Shown in pieces: positions 27,288 through 35,376 of a DNA stretch of 35,745 nucleotides (position 1 is its first letter; the number at the start of each line of letters is the position of its first letter). The DNA is from Armatimonadota bacterium. GTDB taxonomy: Bacteria > Armatimonadota > UBA5829 > DSUL01. Both the position numbers and the translations under genes were made by a program. The stretch spans positions 1 to 35,745 of the forward strand of contig JADLDK010000019.1 of assembly GCA_020846715.1 (NCBI GenBank), in the 5' to 3' direction. The notes under the pieces are model-generated. The model had not been told where the DNA came from. It did no database searches and worked only from the letters and a program-made list of their open reading frames with translations.

Positions 27288-28798
27288 GATCCGATTTTGT
27301 CTGCGAGAATCAGCGCCGCCAGGCGCGCTCTGGTGGCATTGAGCGCAATCGGGTCTTTCTGGTAATCACTCCAGCTTGCTGCCTGAGTGTCAACGATTCT
27401 GCGCACTCTCGCAGGACCGGCCGCAGCGGCTGCCATTGCGATATAGTCGTAGTCCTGCATCCCCTGTCGAATGATCTTCAGGCGCAGCGATGGCAACGGT
27501 CCCGGATAGCCCGCTTTCCGGCCTGGATACAGCAGCGAGCCGTCGCCGTACACGTCCTTGTTGATGAACTTGATAGTTGCCATGTCCACCCATGGGTCCT
27601 TCGTGCCGGTATCCTTGCCGTTCCAGTAGTTGGCGCACCAGTAAAGCAGCCCGGTGGTATCGTACTTCCAGTTCTGCCAAAAGAGAATCCGGTGGTCTAT
27701 ACCGTCGTTTTGAATAAAGAAGTTGGCGTAAGGTTTTCCGGGCCCACAGCAGACATAGTCCCAGACTTCGTCGCCGGCCGCCTGGCGTTTCGCCAGTTCG
27801 TCCGGCTGATGGTAGAAGGTGTTGTAGCACCAGATGTCGAGCTTGCCTGTCAGGAGATCAAATACCGTTGTCTTTTCGTCAAAATCCGGTCCACGGTAGT
27901 AAGGCGCGATGATGCGCGCCCGAGGCTCCAGAGCGTGCAAACGCTCACAGATTTTGATCAGGTTGGCGTACTGCTCCTTGTTGACAGGCTCGTCCACAAC
28001 GTAGAAGAAGCCCTTGTCCAGCCAGCCGCCACTCTTCAGACGCTGCAGTGTCTTCTTTTGCACGGCGTCGTCTTCAGAGTAGGGAATTACGAAGGAGGTC
28101 ATGCGCGGATCGTTCAGATATCTAGCGCCTTCGTCGGTGTTGAGATCGGCTGGAATGTTGTACGCGGAGAGACCGTGCTCCAGCAGAATCCCGTAGTAAG
28201 CCCGCCTGTAGCGCTCGTAAGCGGCTGTGCCTTTTGTGAGGCCTTCCTGCTCCGCCATCGGCTCGTCCAGAAGCCCGAACGCCGTCGTCAGCGCAGGAGT
28301 AGCTGGCAGCGCGAAGCCGTACACGCGCAGCCGCACATTGACGCGCGCAAACTCTTTGCCATCCGCTCTCAGCGAGACAGCGCCAGCATAGTCCCCTTCG
28401 CGGGCGCTTGCGGGAATCTCAATCTCAACGTACAGCGGCTGTGTGACACCCGCCTTCAAGTCCACGCTTCTCAAAGGCGATAGAGGGTCTGGCAGGCGGC
28501 CGTCTATTGTGTCCACGTAGTGCTGCCGCCAGATGGACACCCTCCGGGCGCTGATAGTCCCGGCGCCAGAAAGCTCTGTTGGTAGCGCTGTGACTGAGGC
28601 GATGTCTGTATCTGAGCGTAAGGCTATCTGGAAGGCTGCGTATTCGCGCTTTGCGGCCTCAAGCGCTATCATCTGCTCCGGTGAGTCCGGCGCAGTGGCG
28701 CTCTCCCGGATTTTCAAAGCCGCAGGGGCTGTCCAGACCTGCGCAGCCCACACCGGAGCAGCCATAGTAAGCAAAGCGATCAGAAGAACAGCTTTCAC
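27284..28798 (-). CDS. Secreted DUF4091 / GH123-like glycoside hydrolase
   Basis: A 504-residue exported protein. The signal peptide MKAVLLIALLTMAAPVWAAQ is followed by a beta-sandwich region (about 25-160) and an alpha/beta barrel-like domain matching DUF4091, which is related to GH123 hexosaminidases. A DE pair in FFYVVDEPVN (D269, E270) occupies the place of the catalytic Asp-Glu in GH123, and aromatic-rich motifs such as DIWCYNTFYH, ILFWQNWKYD and GLLYWCANYWNGK line a plausible sugar pocket. YPGRKAGYPGPLPSLRLKIIRQGMQDYDYI is the usual end of the family. It starts with GTG 28798, five bases after GGAGGT. The activity is inferred; DUF4091 proteins are common in Armatimonadota, Planctomycetota and Bacteroidota. 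The 105 bases upstream to the yjbQ-like gene show nothing besides this ribosome site. Confidence 0.85.
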   Translation of the reverse strand: MKAVLLIALLTMAAPVWAAQVWTAPAALKIRESATAPDSPEQMIALEAAKREYAAFQIALRSDTDIASVTALPTELSGAGTISARRVSIWRQHYVDTIDGRLPDPLSPLRSVDLKAGVTQPLYVEIEIPASAREGDYAGAVSLRADGKEFARVNVRLRVYGFALPATPALTTAFGLLDEPMAEQEGLTKGTAAYERYRRAYYGILLEHGLSAYNIPADLNTDEGARYLNDPRMTSFVIPYSEDDAVQKKTLQRLKSGGWLDKGFFYVVDEPVNKEQYANLIKICERLHALEPRARIIAPYYRGPDFDEKTTVFDLLTGKLDIWCYNTFYHQPDELAKRQAAGDEVWDYVCCGPGKPYANFFIQNDGIDHRILFWQNWKYDTTGLLYWCANYWNGKDTGTKDPWVDMATIKFINKDVYGDGSLLYPGRKAGYPGPLPSLRLKIIRQGMQDYDYIAMAAAAAGPARVRRIVDTQAASWSDYQKDPIALNATRARLAALILADKIGS

Positions 28799-28903
28799 AT
28801 CTCACCTCCGTCGGTGGTGATGGCCAGAGTTTTCATCAGAACTCTCAAAGCCTCAGGCAGCGTAGTCAACTCTGCGTTGCGGTGTCCGTCCAGTCGGCAG
28901 ACC

Positions 28904-29305
28904 TCAGCCAACCACTGTCACGCTCAGCTTGCGAGTGCGAGGCCCATCAAACTCCAGAAAATAGATTCCCTGCCACCGTCCGGTCGCCAGTTGACCCTCT
29001 GTCACAGGCACGCTCAGAGACCCGGTCATCAGCGCCGCTTTCACGTGAGCAGGCGCATTGTCTTCCGGGTGACGCCACTGCTTGTTAGTTGGTACCAGCT
29101 CATCCAGCGCATTGATAATGTCGTGTGCGACGTTTGGGTCGAAGTGCTCGTTGGCTATGACCGCTGCGGTGGTGTGCGGCACGAAAATGACACACACGCC
29201 GGTCTTGATCCCGGAGTCGCTGACTGTCCGGCTGATTAGTTCAGTGACGTCCACACATTCGTGCTTTCTGGTAGTGTGAATATTGAGTTCAGTCTGATGA
29301 GCCAT
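28904..29305 (-). CDS. YjbQ/UPF0047 family protein
   Basis: A 133-residue member of the UPF0047 family (E. coli YjbQ; a weak thiamine-phosphate synthase-like activity has been reported for the family, but the physiological role is unsettled). Conserved features are FVPHTTAAVIANE with the metal-binding histidine, DELVPTNKQWRHPEDNAPAHVKA and GRWQGIYFLEFDGPRTR. I start at ATG 29305. The frame is open to 29428, but the extra residues are unlike the family and overlap prs. GGGA elements upstream provide only a weak ribosome site. It lies 52 bases after prs and is probably cotranscribed with it. Confidence 0.9.
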   Translation of the reverse strand: MAHQTELNIHTTRKHECVDVTELISRTVSDSGIKTGVCVIFVPHTTAAVIANEHFDPNVAHDIINALDELVPTNKQWRHPEDNAPAHVKAALMTGSLSVPVTEGQLATGRWQGIYFLEFDGPRTRKLSVTVVG

Positions 29306-29357
29306 TGGCTGATCCCATTCCCTTCGTAAAACTGGAGGTGCTATGTGCCGGGCGCGC

Positions 29358-30296
29358 TCAGTCGAAAAGCTCTGAGATGGATCGGTTTTCGCGCAGTCGC
29401 AGAATTGCCTCTCCGAGAATCGGCGCAACGCTCAGCACAGTGGCATTGTCCGGCAGATGATCGCGCGGCACCGGCACCGTATCCGTGGTCACAATCTCCT
29501 TGATCTCCGGGCGCTGCAGGTTGGCCTTGGCGTTGCCGGTGAACAGCCCGTGTGTGCACGCTACGTATATTTCCGGGCGCGCGCCAGCCTGCAAGAGCAT
29601 GTTGACGCACTCCGTAATGCTGCCACCCGTCGCTATCATGTCTTCGATAATCAGAGGGGTCTTCCCTTGTACATCCCCCGCGATGTGTGTCACTTCCGCC
29701 ACGTTGTGCTTCGGGTGAAACTTGTACCCGACGGCCAGAGGCGCCCGGAGGCGCTCCGTAACCTGCCGGGCTTTCTTTACCCGTCCCTCGTCCGGGGAGA
29801 CGACCACTAGATTTTCCAGGTTCTTGTCTTTGAAGTGTTTGGACAGCAACGACAGGGCCGTGAGGTGGTCAACCGGCACGTCGAAAAATCCCTGGATAGC
29901 GTCCGCATGCAGGTCCATGGTGACCACTCTGTCCGCGCCGGAAGTCTTCAGGAGGTCGGCGACGAGCTTGGCGGTAATAGGTTCTCTCGGACGCTCCTTT
30001 TTCTCCTGACGCGCATAGCCGTAATAGGGGATGACAGCCGTTATTCGGCCGGCTGAGGCACGGCGAAGCGTATCCAGAAGGATCAGAAGCTCCATCACGT
30101 GCTGGTCAACCGGCGGGCACGTGGGCTGGATGAGAAACACATCCGCCCCGCGTACGCTCTCGTCGAACTTTACATAGAGCTCACCGTCTGAAAAGCGCTC
30201 AATCCTGAGTTTGCCCAGCGCGCAGTTGAGATAGGATGCGATTCCTTCTGACAGAGCCGGGTTCGCAGTCCCGGAGAAGATTTGCAGTGGCTCCAA
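29358..30296 (-). CDS. prs: Ribose-phosphate pyrophosphokinase (PRPP synthetase)
   Basis: Makes PRPP from ribose 5-phosphate and ATP, feeding pyrimidine, purine, histidine and NAD synthesis. The protein is 312 residues, normal for class I. The N-terminal RFSDGELYVKFDESVRG, the flexible catalytic loop region PYYGYARQEKKERPREPITAKL, and MDLHADAIQGFFDVP are intact. The ribose-phosphate loop reads IIEDMIATGGSIT where Bacillus has DDIIDTAGT, so one acidic residue is Glu and another is replaced by Ala. Start TTG 30296 is supported by GGAGGG nine bases upstream and by lying two bases after the DUF4432 stop. PRPP links it functionally to PyrR, the pyr operon and hisF/hisI in this window. Confidence 0.95.
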   Translation of the reverse strand: MEPLQIFSGTANPALSEGIASYLNCALGKLRIERFSDGELYVKFDESVRGADVFLIQPTCPPVDQHVMELLILLDTLRRASAGRITAVIPYYGYARQEKKERPREPITAKLVADLLKTSGADRVVTMDLHADAIQGFFDVPVDHLTALSLLSKHFKDKNLENLVVVSPDEGRVKKARQVTERLRAPLAVGYKFHPKHNVAEVTHIAGDVQGKTPLIIEDMIATGGSITECVNMLLQAGARPEIYVACTHGLFTGNAKANLQRPEIKEIVTTDTVPVPRDHLPDNATVLSVAPILGEAILRLRENRSISELFD

Positions 30297-30298
30297 GA

Positions 30299-31384
30299 TC
30301 AGGCGCCCTCCAGAGAAGCCGCCTCGCGCGCGCTTCTGAACTCTTCGTCTCCGTCAATCACGCTGATCTCCAGCTCGTATTCCCGCTCTTCCCATGGCTC
30401 CAACTCAACAAGTCTCCCCGCCCTGCGCTCCGCTGATCTGCCGAGAGTCTGGCAGTTCGCCGGCTCCAGCCCGCACACGTACGCGCCCTGTCCCAGCATC
30501 TTCCACTGGTTGAACCAGGGCAGCGTCGTGTGAGAATATCTCAGGCGCATCCCGAACGGGCGTCCCTGGAAGTCCGGGTTCACCATGGTGACGCTGACAA
30601 ATCCGTCTTCATCCGGTTGCATTTTGTGGGCGTAAACCCGCTCTGCAAATCCCGCGGTTGGCGGCAGCATCTCCATCCAGCGATCCGCTTCAACTTCCGC
30701 GTCGTTGTCGCGCGGGAGACACTCCAGAGAAGGCGCGTAAACGCGTGATTCGGGGCTTAGCACCGGAAAACCGGCGTTCACGTGATACAAAATCATATGC
30801 GGCGCTGGTTCAAAGCCCTCATTTGTGACTTTGTCGTTGACTCGGATGGTGCTGGAGCCGATGCGGGTGGAGATGGTGCGCTCGAGCAGGAGGTTGTATC
30901 CGAAAAGCCGGCCTTCACGAATCTTGCCGCTGGCCTGCAGTATGTAGTCCTCTCCGTCCCACCACTCACGCGCGCAGAGTTCAGTGGCCGCGGTAGCGCC
31001 GATGCGTCCATGAACGCCGAGGTCTTCTCCGGCGTCTGTGTTCGGTGCGCCCGCCTGCGCAAGCCCGCACGTGGCAAACAGGCCGCCCTGAAAAGTCCAC
31101 AGCCACTCGGCGCCGCGCGCGCTGTAGAAAGACGGGTGCTGATCCCCGGCGCCCGAGCGCCACGCCAGCGACGCCCCTTTGTACGTGCATCGCGAGATGT
31201 CCATCGCCCGGTCCGCCAGCACGTCAAACTCAAGTCCCGTGCCCGTGCGAAACTCCAGCGCTCTCACGCCGTCTTCCTTACCGCCTTGCAGACGCACCTC
31301 ACGCACGCCGCCAATCTGAGAGATATCTCCAACCTGCCTCAGCAGATCTGTCCGTGAAAGAATGTGCCCAAAAATCCGCGCCAA
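30299..31384 (-). CDS. DUF4432 aldose-epimerase-fold protein
   Basis: A 361-residue protein of the DUF4432 family, which shares the galactose mutarotase-like beta-sandwich fold. Visible hallmarks are RQVGDISQIGGVR, VLADRAMDISRCTYKG, WLWTFQGGLFATCGL, LGVHGRIG, ILYHVNAGFPVLS and LPWFNQWKMLGQGAYVCGLEPANC. The frame is open to 31534 but I choose TTG 31384, six bases after GGGAGA, since homology begins with ARIFGHILSR. Members are predicted sugar epimerases or binding proteins with no fixed substrate; a role in carbohydrate use would fit the DUF4091 glycosidase further down the same strand. No convincing promoter was found in the 176-base gap to divergent hisF. Confidence 0.85.
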   Translation of the reverse strand: MARIFGHILSRTDLLRQVGDISQIGGVREVRLQGGKEDGVRALEFRTGTGLEFDVLADRAMDISRCTYKGASLAWRSGAGDQHPSFYSARGAEWLWTFQGGLFATCGLAQAGAPNTDAGEDLGVHGRIGATAATELCAREWWDGEDYILQASGKIREGRLFGYNLLLERTISTRIGSSTIRVNDKVTNEGFEPAPHMILYHVNAGFPVLSPESRVYAPSLECLPRDNDAEVEADRWMEMLPPTAGFAERVYAHKMQPDEDGFVSVTMVNPDFQGRPFGMRLRYSHTTLPWFNQWKMLGQGAYVCGLEPANCQTLGRSAERRAGRLVELEPWEEREYELEISVIDGDEEFRSAREAASLEGA

Positions 31385-31560
31385 CTCGTGTCTCCCGCAC
31401 CGTGTCTGTAAAGTTCTTCCGGTTTTCAAAGGGCTGATCCTCCGGTCTGAGGGCCCGCGGAAAACCTCATGGATTATGGCCGACAAAGGGCGTGGCAACG
31501 CTACAGGGTGTTGAGTCACAATCATCTGCAGCAAAAAACGTTGCCGGAGAGATATTGCCC

Positions 31561-32346
31561 ATGCTCAAGAAACGGATAATTCCCTGTCTGGATGTCAACA
31601 ACGGGCGCGTTGTCAAAGGGACCAACTTTGTCAATCTGCGGGATGCGGGTGACCCTGTAGAGCTGGCCGCCTTCTACGACGCTGAAGGGGCTGATGAGTT
31701 AACATTTCTCGACATCACAGCCAGCCATGAAGAGCGCGACACCATCGTGGATGTGGCGTCTCGCACGGCAGATCAGGTCTTTATCCCGTTTACAGTCGGC
31801 GGCGGCATCCGCACGACGGACGATTTCCGCAGAATTCTAAAGACCGGCGCAGACAAAGTGAGCGTCAACACCGCCGCAATCGCCAATCCAGAGCTTATCA
31901 GACAGGCCTCCGAGATGTTCGGGTCGCAATGTGTCGTCCTGGCGGTTGACGCGCGCAGGGCTTCGGACAAAGCCTCTTCGTGGGAGGTCTATACGCATGG
32001 AGGCCGGAAGGCCACCGGAATGGATGCGCTGGAGTGGGCAAAGCGCGGGGAGGAGCTTGGCGCGGGTGAGATCCTGCTGACAAGCATGGACTGCGATGGC
32101 ACCCAGTCCGGTTACGATATCGAGCTTACGCGCGCGGTTTCCGAGAGCGTCTCGATCCCTGTCATCGCAAGCGGCGGCGCAGGGACGCTGGAACACATAT
32201 ACGATGCGCTCACAGAAGGCAAAGCGGACGCGGCGCTGGTTGCCAGCATCGTCCATTTCCGCACATACAGCATTCGAGAGATCAAAGAATACCTGAACGG
32301 CCGCGGCGTACCGGTGAGGCTTACTGCGGCTGTAACTGAGGAGTGA
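31561..32346 (+). CDS. hisF: Imidazole glycerol phosphate synthase, cyclase subunit
   Basis: HisF uses ammonia from HisH to turn PRFAR into imidazole glycerol phosphate and AICAR in histidine synthesis. The protein is 261 residues, a half-barrel repeat TIM barrel. The N-terminal [20 protein letters not shown] carries catalytic D11, [10 protein letters not shown] and KVSVNTAA bind the first phosphate, the second catalytic aspartate is in [15 protein letters not shown], and IASGGAG binds the other phosphate. GGAGAG nine bases before ATG 31561 supports the start; the in-frame extension to 31492 is not conserved. hisH and hisA are not adjacent. hisI follows after 41 bases, with a six-base-pair hairpin GGCGAC/GTCGCC (32347-32365) lacking a T-run between them. 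Confidence 0.97.
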   Translation: MLKKRIIPCLDVNNGRVVKGTNFVNLRDAGDPVELAAFYDAEGADELTFLDITASHEERDTIVDVASRTADQVFIPFTVGGGIRTTDDFRRILKTGADKVSVNTAAIANPELIRQASEMFGSQCVVLAVDARRASDKASSWEVYTHGGRKATGMDALEWAKRGEELGAGEILLTSMDCDGTQSGYDIELTRAVSESVSIPVIASGGAGTLEHIYDALTEGKADAALVASIVHFRTYSIREIKEYLNGRGVPVRLTAAVTEE

Positions 32347-32387
32347 GGCGACTCTGAGCGTCGCCAGCCGCACACCGAAATAAACCT

Positions 32388-32786
32388 ATGACTAACGCAG
32401 ACAATATCTTCGATTCCCTGAAAACAGATGCCAACGGCCTGGTTGCCGCAGTTGTGCAGGATGCTGCAAACGGCGAAGTCCTGATGGTCGCATGGATGGA
32501 TCGCGAAGCTCTCAAGCGCACTCTCGAAGAGGGCAAGACCTGCTTTTTCAGCCGCAGCCGGCAGAAATACTGGGTAAAGGGGGAAACCAGTGGCCACTAC
32601 CAGGTCGTAAAGGAAGTCCGCGCTGACTGCGATCTGGACGCTATCCTTGTAAAAGTGGAGCAGACGGGTGCGGCCTGCCACGCGGGCTACCGCAGCTGCT
32701 TCTACCGCAAAGTAGATTCGGGTGGCAAACTCGAGACGGTTGAAGAGCAACTCAAGCGGCCCGAAGACATCTACAAGACTCCCTGA
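32388..32786 (+). CDS. hisI: Phosphoribosyl-AMP cyclohydrolase
   Basis: Opens the adenine ring of phosphoribosyl-AMP, the third step of histidine synthesis. The protein is 132 residues, a stand-alone HisI without the HisE pyrophosphohydrolase domain found fused in E. coli. Strong signatures: [40 protein letters not shown] and GYRSCFYR, containing the metal-binding Asp-Cys and Cys-His residues. It probably shares a transcript with hisF and with the amidohydrolase that starts nine bases after its stop. Confidence 0.96.
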   Translation: MTNADNIFDSLKTDANGLVAAVVQDAANGEVLMVAWMDREALKRTLEEGKTCFFSRSRQKYWVKGETSGHYQVVKEVRADCDLDAILVKVEQTGAACHAGYRSCFYRKVDSGGKLETVEEQLKRPEDIYKTP

Positions 32787-32795
32787 AGAGAAAAG

Positions 32796-34337
32796 TTGTC
32801 AGAGCGTCTCACTCTCTACCGGAATGCCGTTGTTCACTCGCTGCAGGGTGGCATTGAGGATGTGTCCACCGCAGAGGCTTTCGCTGTCTCGGGCGGGCGG
32901 TTTGTGGCGGTTGGACTTGAGACCAAAGTGCGCGCGCAGATGCAGGGCGCCTTTGACACAGTGGACCTGCAAGGCTCCACAGTTGTTCCGGGTTTTGTCG
33001 ATGCGCACGCGCACCTGATTGACTTCGGTCTGATGCTGCAGAGCACGGCGGATCTGACTCACTCCCGCTCTGTGCGCGAGTTGCAGGATCGTCTCCGCTC
33101 GCATGCGCAGAAGCGCCCAACGGGCTGGCTTTTCGGACACGGTTTCGATCAGGAGCTCTTCGAAACTCACGCTTTTCCCACCCGGCAAGATCTGGATGCA
33201 GTCTGTGCCGATCGCCCGCTGATTATTACGCGCATCTGCGGGCATGCGGCAGTTGGAAACACTTTTGCGCTTCAACACTCTTCCGGCCCTCTGCCTCCAG
33301 GCGCCTCTGAGAGTGGGCTGCTCACAGAAGATGATATCTCGCTGATTACCGCGCACGCACCAGAGCCGACCGATGCGGAGATTGACGATGCAATTCTGCG
33401 GGCCGGATCTCTGGCGACATCGCTCGGGCTTACTGGCGTTCACTGCCTTCTGGCCGACATGCGGCAGCTCGACCGCCTGCGAGAGCTGGATCAACGCAAC
33501 GAGCTGCCAATCCGTTTTCACGCACAGATTCTCTATCGCTACCTGGATGAGTGTGTTGCGCGCGGCCTGCGTACGGGTCAGGGGTCGGACTACCTGACCA
33601 TTGGGGCTATGAAAATCTTCTCAGACGGCAGCTTTGGAGCGCGCACGGCGGCGATGCACGATGACTACTCTGATGATCCCGGCAACCGCGGGATTCTTCT
33701 CATCGATCAACCAGAGCTGGCTGAGATGGTTGAGAAAGCGCAGGCGGCTGGTTTTCAGTGTGCGATTCACGCCATCGGCGACAAAGCCGTCGATGTCACC
33801 GTTGGGGCTATTGCGGACGCTTGCGCACTGAGCGGCGGCAACAACCCTCTGCGCCACCGTATCGAACACGCCTCTCAAATGACTACTTCGGCTCTGCGGG
33901 CCATGGTGTCTCTGAAGATCCCTGTGGCCGTGCAGCCACAGTTTGTCCTCACGGACTTCTGGACAGTTCACCGTGTCGGCAAAGAGCGCTACCGCTGGTC
34001 CTATCCGTTTAGAACAATGCAGGAAGCTGGTGTGCATCTGGCTATGTCCAGCGATTGCTGGGTAGAAAAGCTCGATCCGTACGAGCTGATCTACCGCGCC
34101 TGTGTGCGCGATGAAGTCTCTAAATCCGAGTCACTGACTCCCCGCGAAACTGTCTATGCGTACACGCGCGGAAGTGCGTACGCCGCCGGACAGGAATCGC
34201 AGCGTGGCGCCATCGTGCCGGGAATGCTGGCGGACGCTGTTGTCTTCGACGAGCCTCTGCTCGACATTGCGCCCGAGACATTGCTGAAGATCAGGCCGCG
34301 CGGTGTTCTGACAGGTGGAAACCTGCGCCTCTTCTGA
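32796..34337 (+). CDS. YtcJ-like metal-dependent amidohydrolase
   Basis: A 513-residue member of the amidohydrolase superfamily, YtcJ/amidohydrolase_3 group. A small beta sandwich wraps a barrel with metal ligands H71 and H73 in GFVDAHAHL, a likely carboxylated lysine in IGAMKIFSDGSFGART, histidines in CAIHAIGDKAVD and HRIEHASQM, and the late aspartate in SSDCWVEKLDP. It has no signal peptide. The start is TTG 32796, nine bases after the hisI stop, with a weak AGAG ribosome site. Substrates in this group range over N-acyl and cyclic amides and are not predictable. Cotranscription with histidine genes hints at, but does not establish, a link to imidazole or histidine chemistry. Confidence 0.88.
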   Translation: MSERLTLYRNAVVHSLQGGIEDVSTAEAFAVSGGRFVAVGLETKVRAQMQGAFDTVDLQGSTVVPGFVDAHAHLIDFGLMLQSTADLTHSRSVRELQDRLRSHAQKRPTGWLFGHGFDQELFETHAFPTRQDLDAVCADRPLIITRICGHAAVGNTFALQHSSGPLPPGASESGLLTEDDISLITAHAPEPTDAEIDDAILRAGSLATSLGLTGVHCLLADMRQLDRLRELDQRNELPIRFHAQILYRYLDECVARGLRTGQGSDYLTIGAMKIFSDGSFGARTAAMHDDYSDDPGNRGILLIDQPELAEMVEKAQAAGFQCAIHAIGDKAVDVTVGAIADACALSGGNNPLRHRIEHASQMTTSALRAMVSLKIPVAVQPQFVLTDFWTVHRVGKERYRWSYPFRTMQEAGVHLAMSSDCWVEKLDPYELIYRACVRDEVSKSESLTPRETVYAYTRGSAYAAGQESQRGAIVPGMLADAVVFDEPLLDIAPETLLKIRPRGVLTGGNLRLF

Positions 34338-34537
34338 TCCCTCTGTTCTAACCAAAATCACCCTCCTGTACCCTCCCGTGTCTTCCCATAATCAGGGGTG
34401 CCTTTGCGGTGGTATCGGTCACGCGCGCAGGCGCACACACCCGGCAACGCCGCAGGCTGTGACAATTACCGGTATCTTCTCCGTTGTCTCAAACGACGCG
34501 CGCAAGCAGGGAATATAACGAACAGAGGTGTTCCACG
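34338..34537 (+). promoter_or_regulatory. Leader of STAS gene with possible RNA fold
   Basis: This 200-base gap has no recognisable terminator for the upstream gene and no good promoter. It starts with pyrimidine-rich ACCCTCC repeats (about 34366-34377). A possible branched fold follows: GTCAC (34418-34422) with GTGAC (34459-34463) enclosing the hairpin CGGC-AAC-GCCG (34442-34452) and a weak GCG/CGC hairpin (34425-34434). GGTATC occurs twice, at 34411 and 34471. GAGGTG (34525-34530) is the ribosome site. It does not match the cyclic di-GMP riboswitch consensus. Confidence 0.3.
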
Positions 34538-34972
34538 ATGGGTCTGAACAGATCATCGAACAGCAACGAAACGAACAACTCATATCAACTGGGACTGAGA
34601 AACCTGAGTGGTGTTCCTGTCCTGGATGTCTTTGGAAAGATAGACGCAAGCGCGCTTCGCGCGATTGAAGATATGGCGTCACGCCTGCTCTGTGCAGGCC
34701 ACAATCAGCTCGTTCTCAACTTTCGGCATGCCGCTGCGGCCAACGCCTTGGTGGTGAGCTCACTGAAGCGCATTGGACAGCAGGTCAGGAAGCGCTATGG
34801 CAGGGTCACTCTGATTCCCTGTCTGGAAGGGATCAGCCAGAGGATGATGGCGGATCTTAAGGGGCTGCTTTCCTTCTCTTCGTCCGAGGCCGACGCTTTG
34901 CACAAGATCAAGAGGATTGTGAACTTTGCGGATACAGAGCATCCAGGAACCACCGCCAGGCTGGCGGAATGA
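34538..34972 (+). CDS. STAS-domain protein lacking the canonical serine
   Basis: A 144-residue single-domain protein with the STAS (anti-sigma factor antagonist) pattern. A polar Asn/Ser-rich N-terminus of about 16 residues is followed by strand VPVLDVFGKIDASALRAIED, a helix, strand NQLVLNFRH, and a helix region where SpoIIAA-type proteins carry D-S-S-G-L. Here it reads AAAANALVVSSL, so the phosphorylatable Asp-Ser pair is absent. It resembles non-phosphorylated STAS modules used as scaffolds or in chemotaxis-like complexes. GAGGTG seven bases upstream fixes ATG 34538; the in-frame extension to 34484 is not supported. Its stop overlaps an ATG of the next gene (ATGA), and a flagellar hook gene follows that unit. 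No kinase or sigma partner is in the window. Confidence 0.72.
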   Translation: MGLNRSSNSNETNNSYQLGLRNLSGVPVLDVFGKIDASALRAIEDMASRLLCAGHNQLVLNFRHAAAANALVVSSLKRIGQQVRKRYGRVTLIPCLEGISQRMMADLKGLLSFSSSEADALHKIKRIVNFADTEHPGTTARLAE

Positions 34973-35220
34973 TAATGAACAAGGATGTGGAGAATCTCAA
35001 AGTCGTCAAGATTCTGGACGCTATGTACTGCGTACGTTGCCGATTTGCCCACGTAGCGGACGTGCTCATGACGGACGGAACACGCAAGAAGATGTTCTAC
35101 TGCTCGCGTCGGGATTGTGACAACTGGCAGACTGAAGAGACGACTTCTCCGCCGGTGAAGCTTGATGATTCGATATTCGGAACTGAAGAGCCAATCGCTG
35201 AAGGGTGGGACACCGAGTAA
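34969..35220 (+). CDS. Small four-cysteine (zinc-ribbon-like) hypothetical protein
   Basis: An 83-residue acidic protein that I do not recognise. It has two cysteine pairs: C21 and C24 in MYCVRCRFAH, and C45 and C50 in FYCSRRDCDNW, spaced as in a small zinc ribbon, and a disordered acidic tail rich in Glu, Asp and Pro. ATG 34969 overlaps the STAS stop by four bases. The ATG at 34975 would have better spacing (six bases) from GGCGGA (34963-34968) and may be the true start, giving 81 residues. Tight coupling to the STAS protein suggests that the two act together. No function is claimed. Confidence 0.7.
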   Translation: MIMNKDVENLKVVKILDAMYCVRCRFAHVADVLMTDGTRKKMFYCSRRDCDNWQTEETTSPPVKLDDSIFGTEEPIAEGWDTE

Positions 35221-35270
35221 GCTTCTGATAGAAGAACGCAAGAGGTGACGCACCCGTGTTGAAGTTTGAA

Positions 35271-35298
35271 AGGACAGCCACAACGGCTGTCCTTTTTT
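35271..35298 (+). terminator. Intrinsic terminator after the STAS/zinc-ribbon unit
   Basis: AGGACAGCC (35271-35279) pairs perfectly with GGCTGTCCT (35285-35293) around an ACAAC loop, directly followed by further T residues (six T at 35293-35298 in total). It ends the transcript 50 bases after the small gene and separates it from flgE. Confidence 0.92.
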
Positions 35299-35340
35299 GT
35301 TTGTCTCCAACTCGCACACGAATTTAAGCGCCGCGCACTC

Positions 35341-35368
35341 TAAAGTTCGTCCAACCTCCAGTCGTTTA
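35341..35368 (+). promoter_or_regulatory. Possible sigma-28 (flagellar) promoter for flgE
   Basis: TAAAGTTC (35341-35348) matches seven of eight bases of the flagellar sigma -35 consensus TAAAGTTT. Twelve bases later GTCGTTTA (35361-35368) matches five of eight of GCCGATAA. A start near 35375 would leave a leader of about 130 bases. The -10 match is modest, so this is tentative. Confidence 0.35.
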
Positions 35369-35376
35369 GTTTCAGT

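Noticed and set aside
28795-28800. ATGTGA start-stop pair just before DUF4091
   Set aside because: The ATG at 28800 is out of frame and followed at once by TGA. The GGAGGT spacing fits the GTG at 28798, so the pair is probably coincidental.
32347-32365. Hairpin GGCGAC/GTCGCC between hisF and hisI as terminator
   Set aside because: It has only six base pairs and no T-run, and the genes are 41 bases apart in the same pathway.
34413-34470. Cyclic di-GMP (GEMM) riboswitch before the STAS gene
   Set aside because: CACGCGCGCAGGCGCA superficially recalls the GEMM core, but the conserved CACAGGGCAAACC and the GNAA tetraloop with its receptor are absent.
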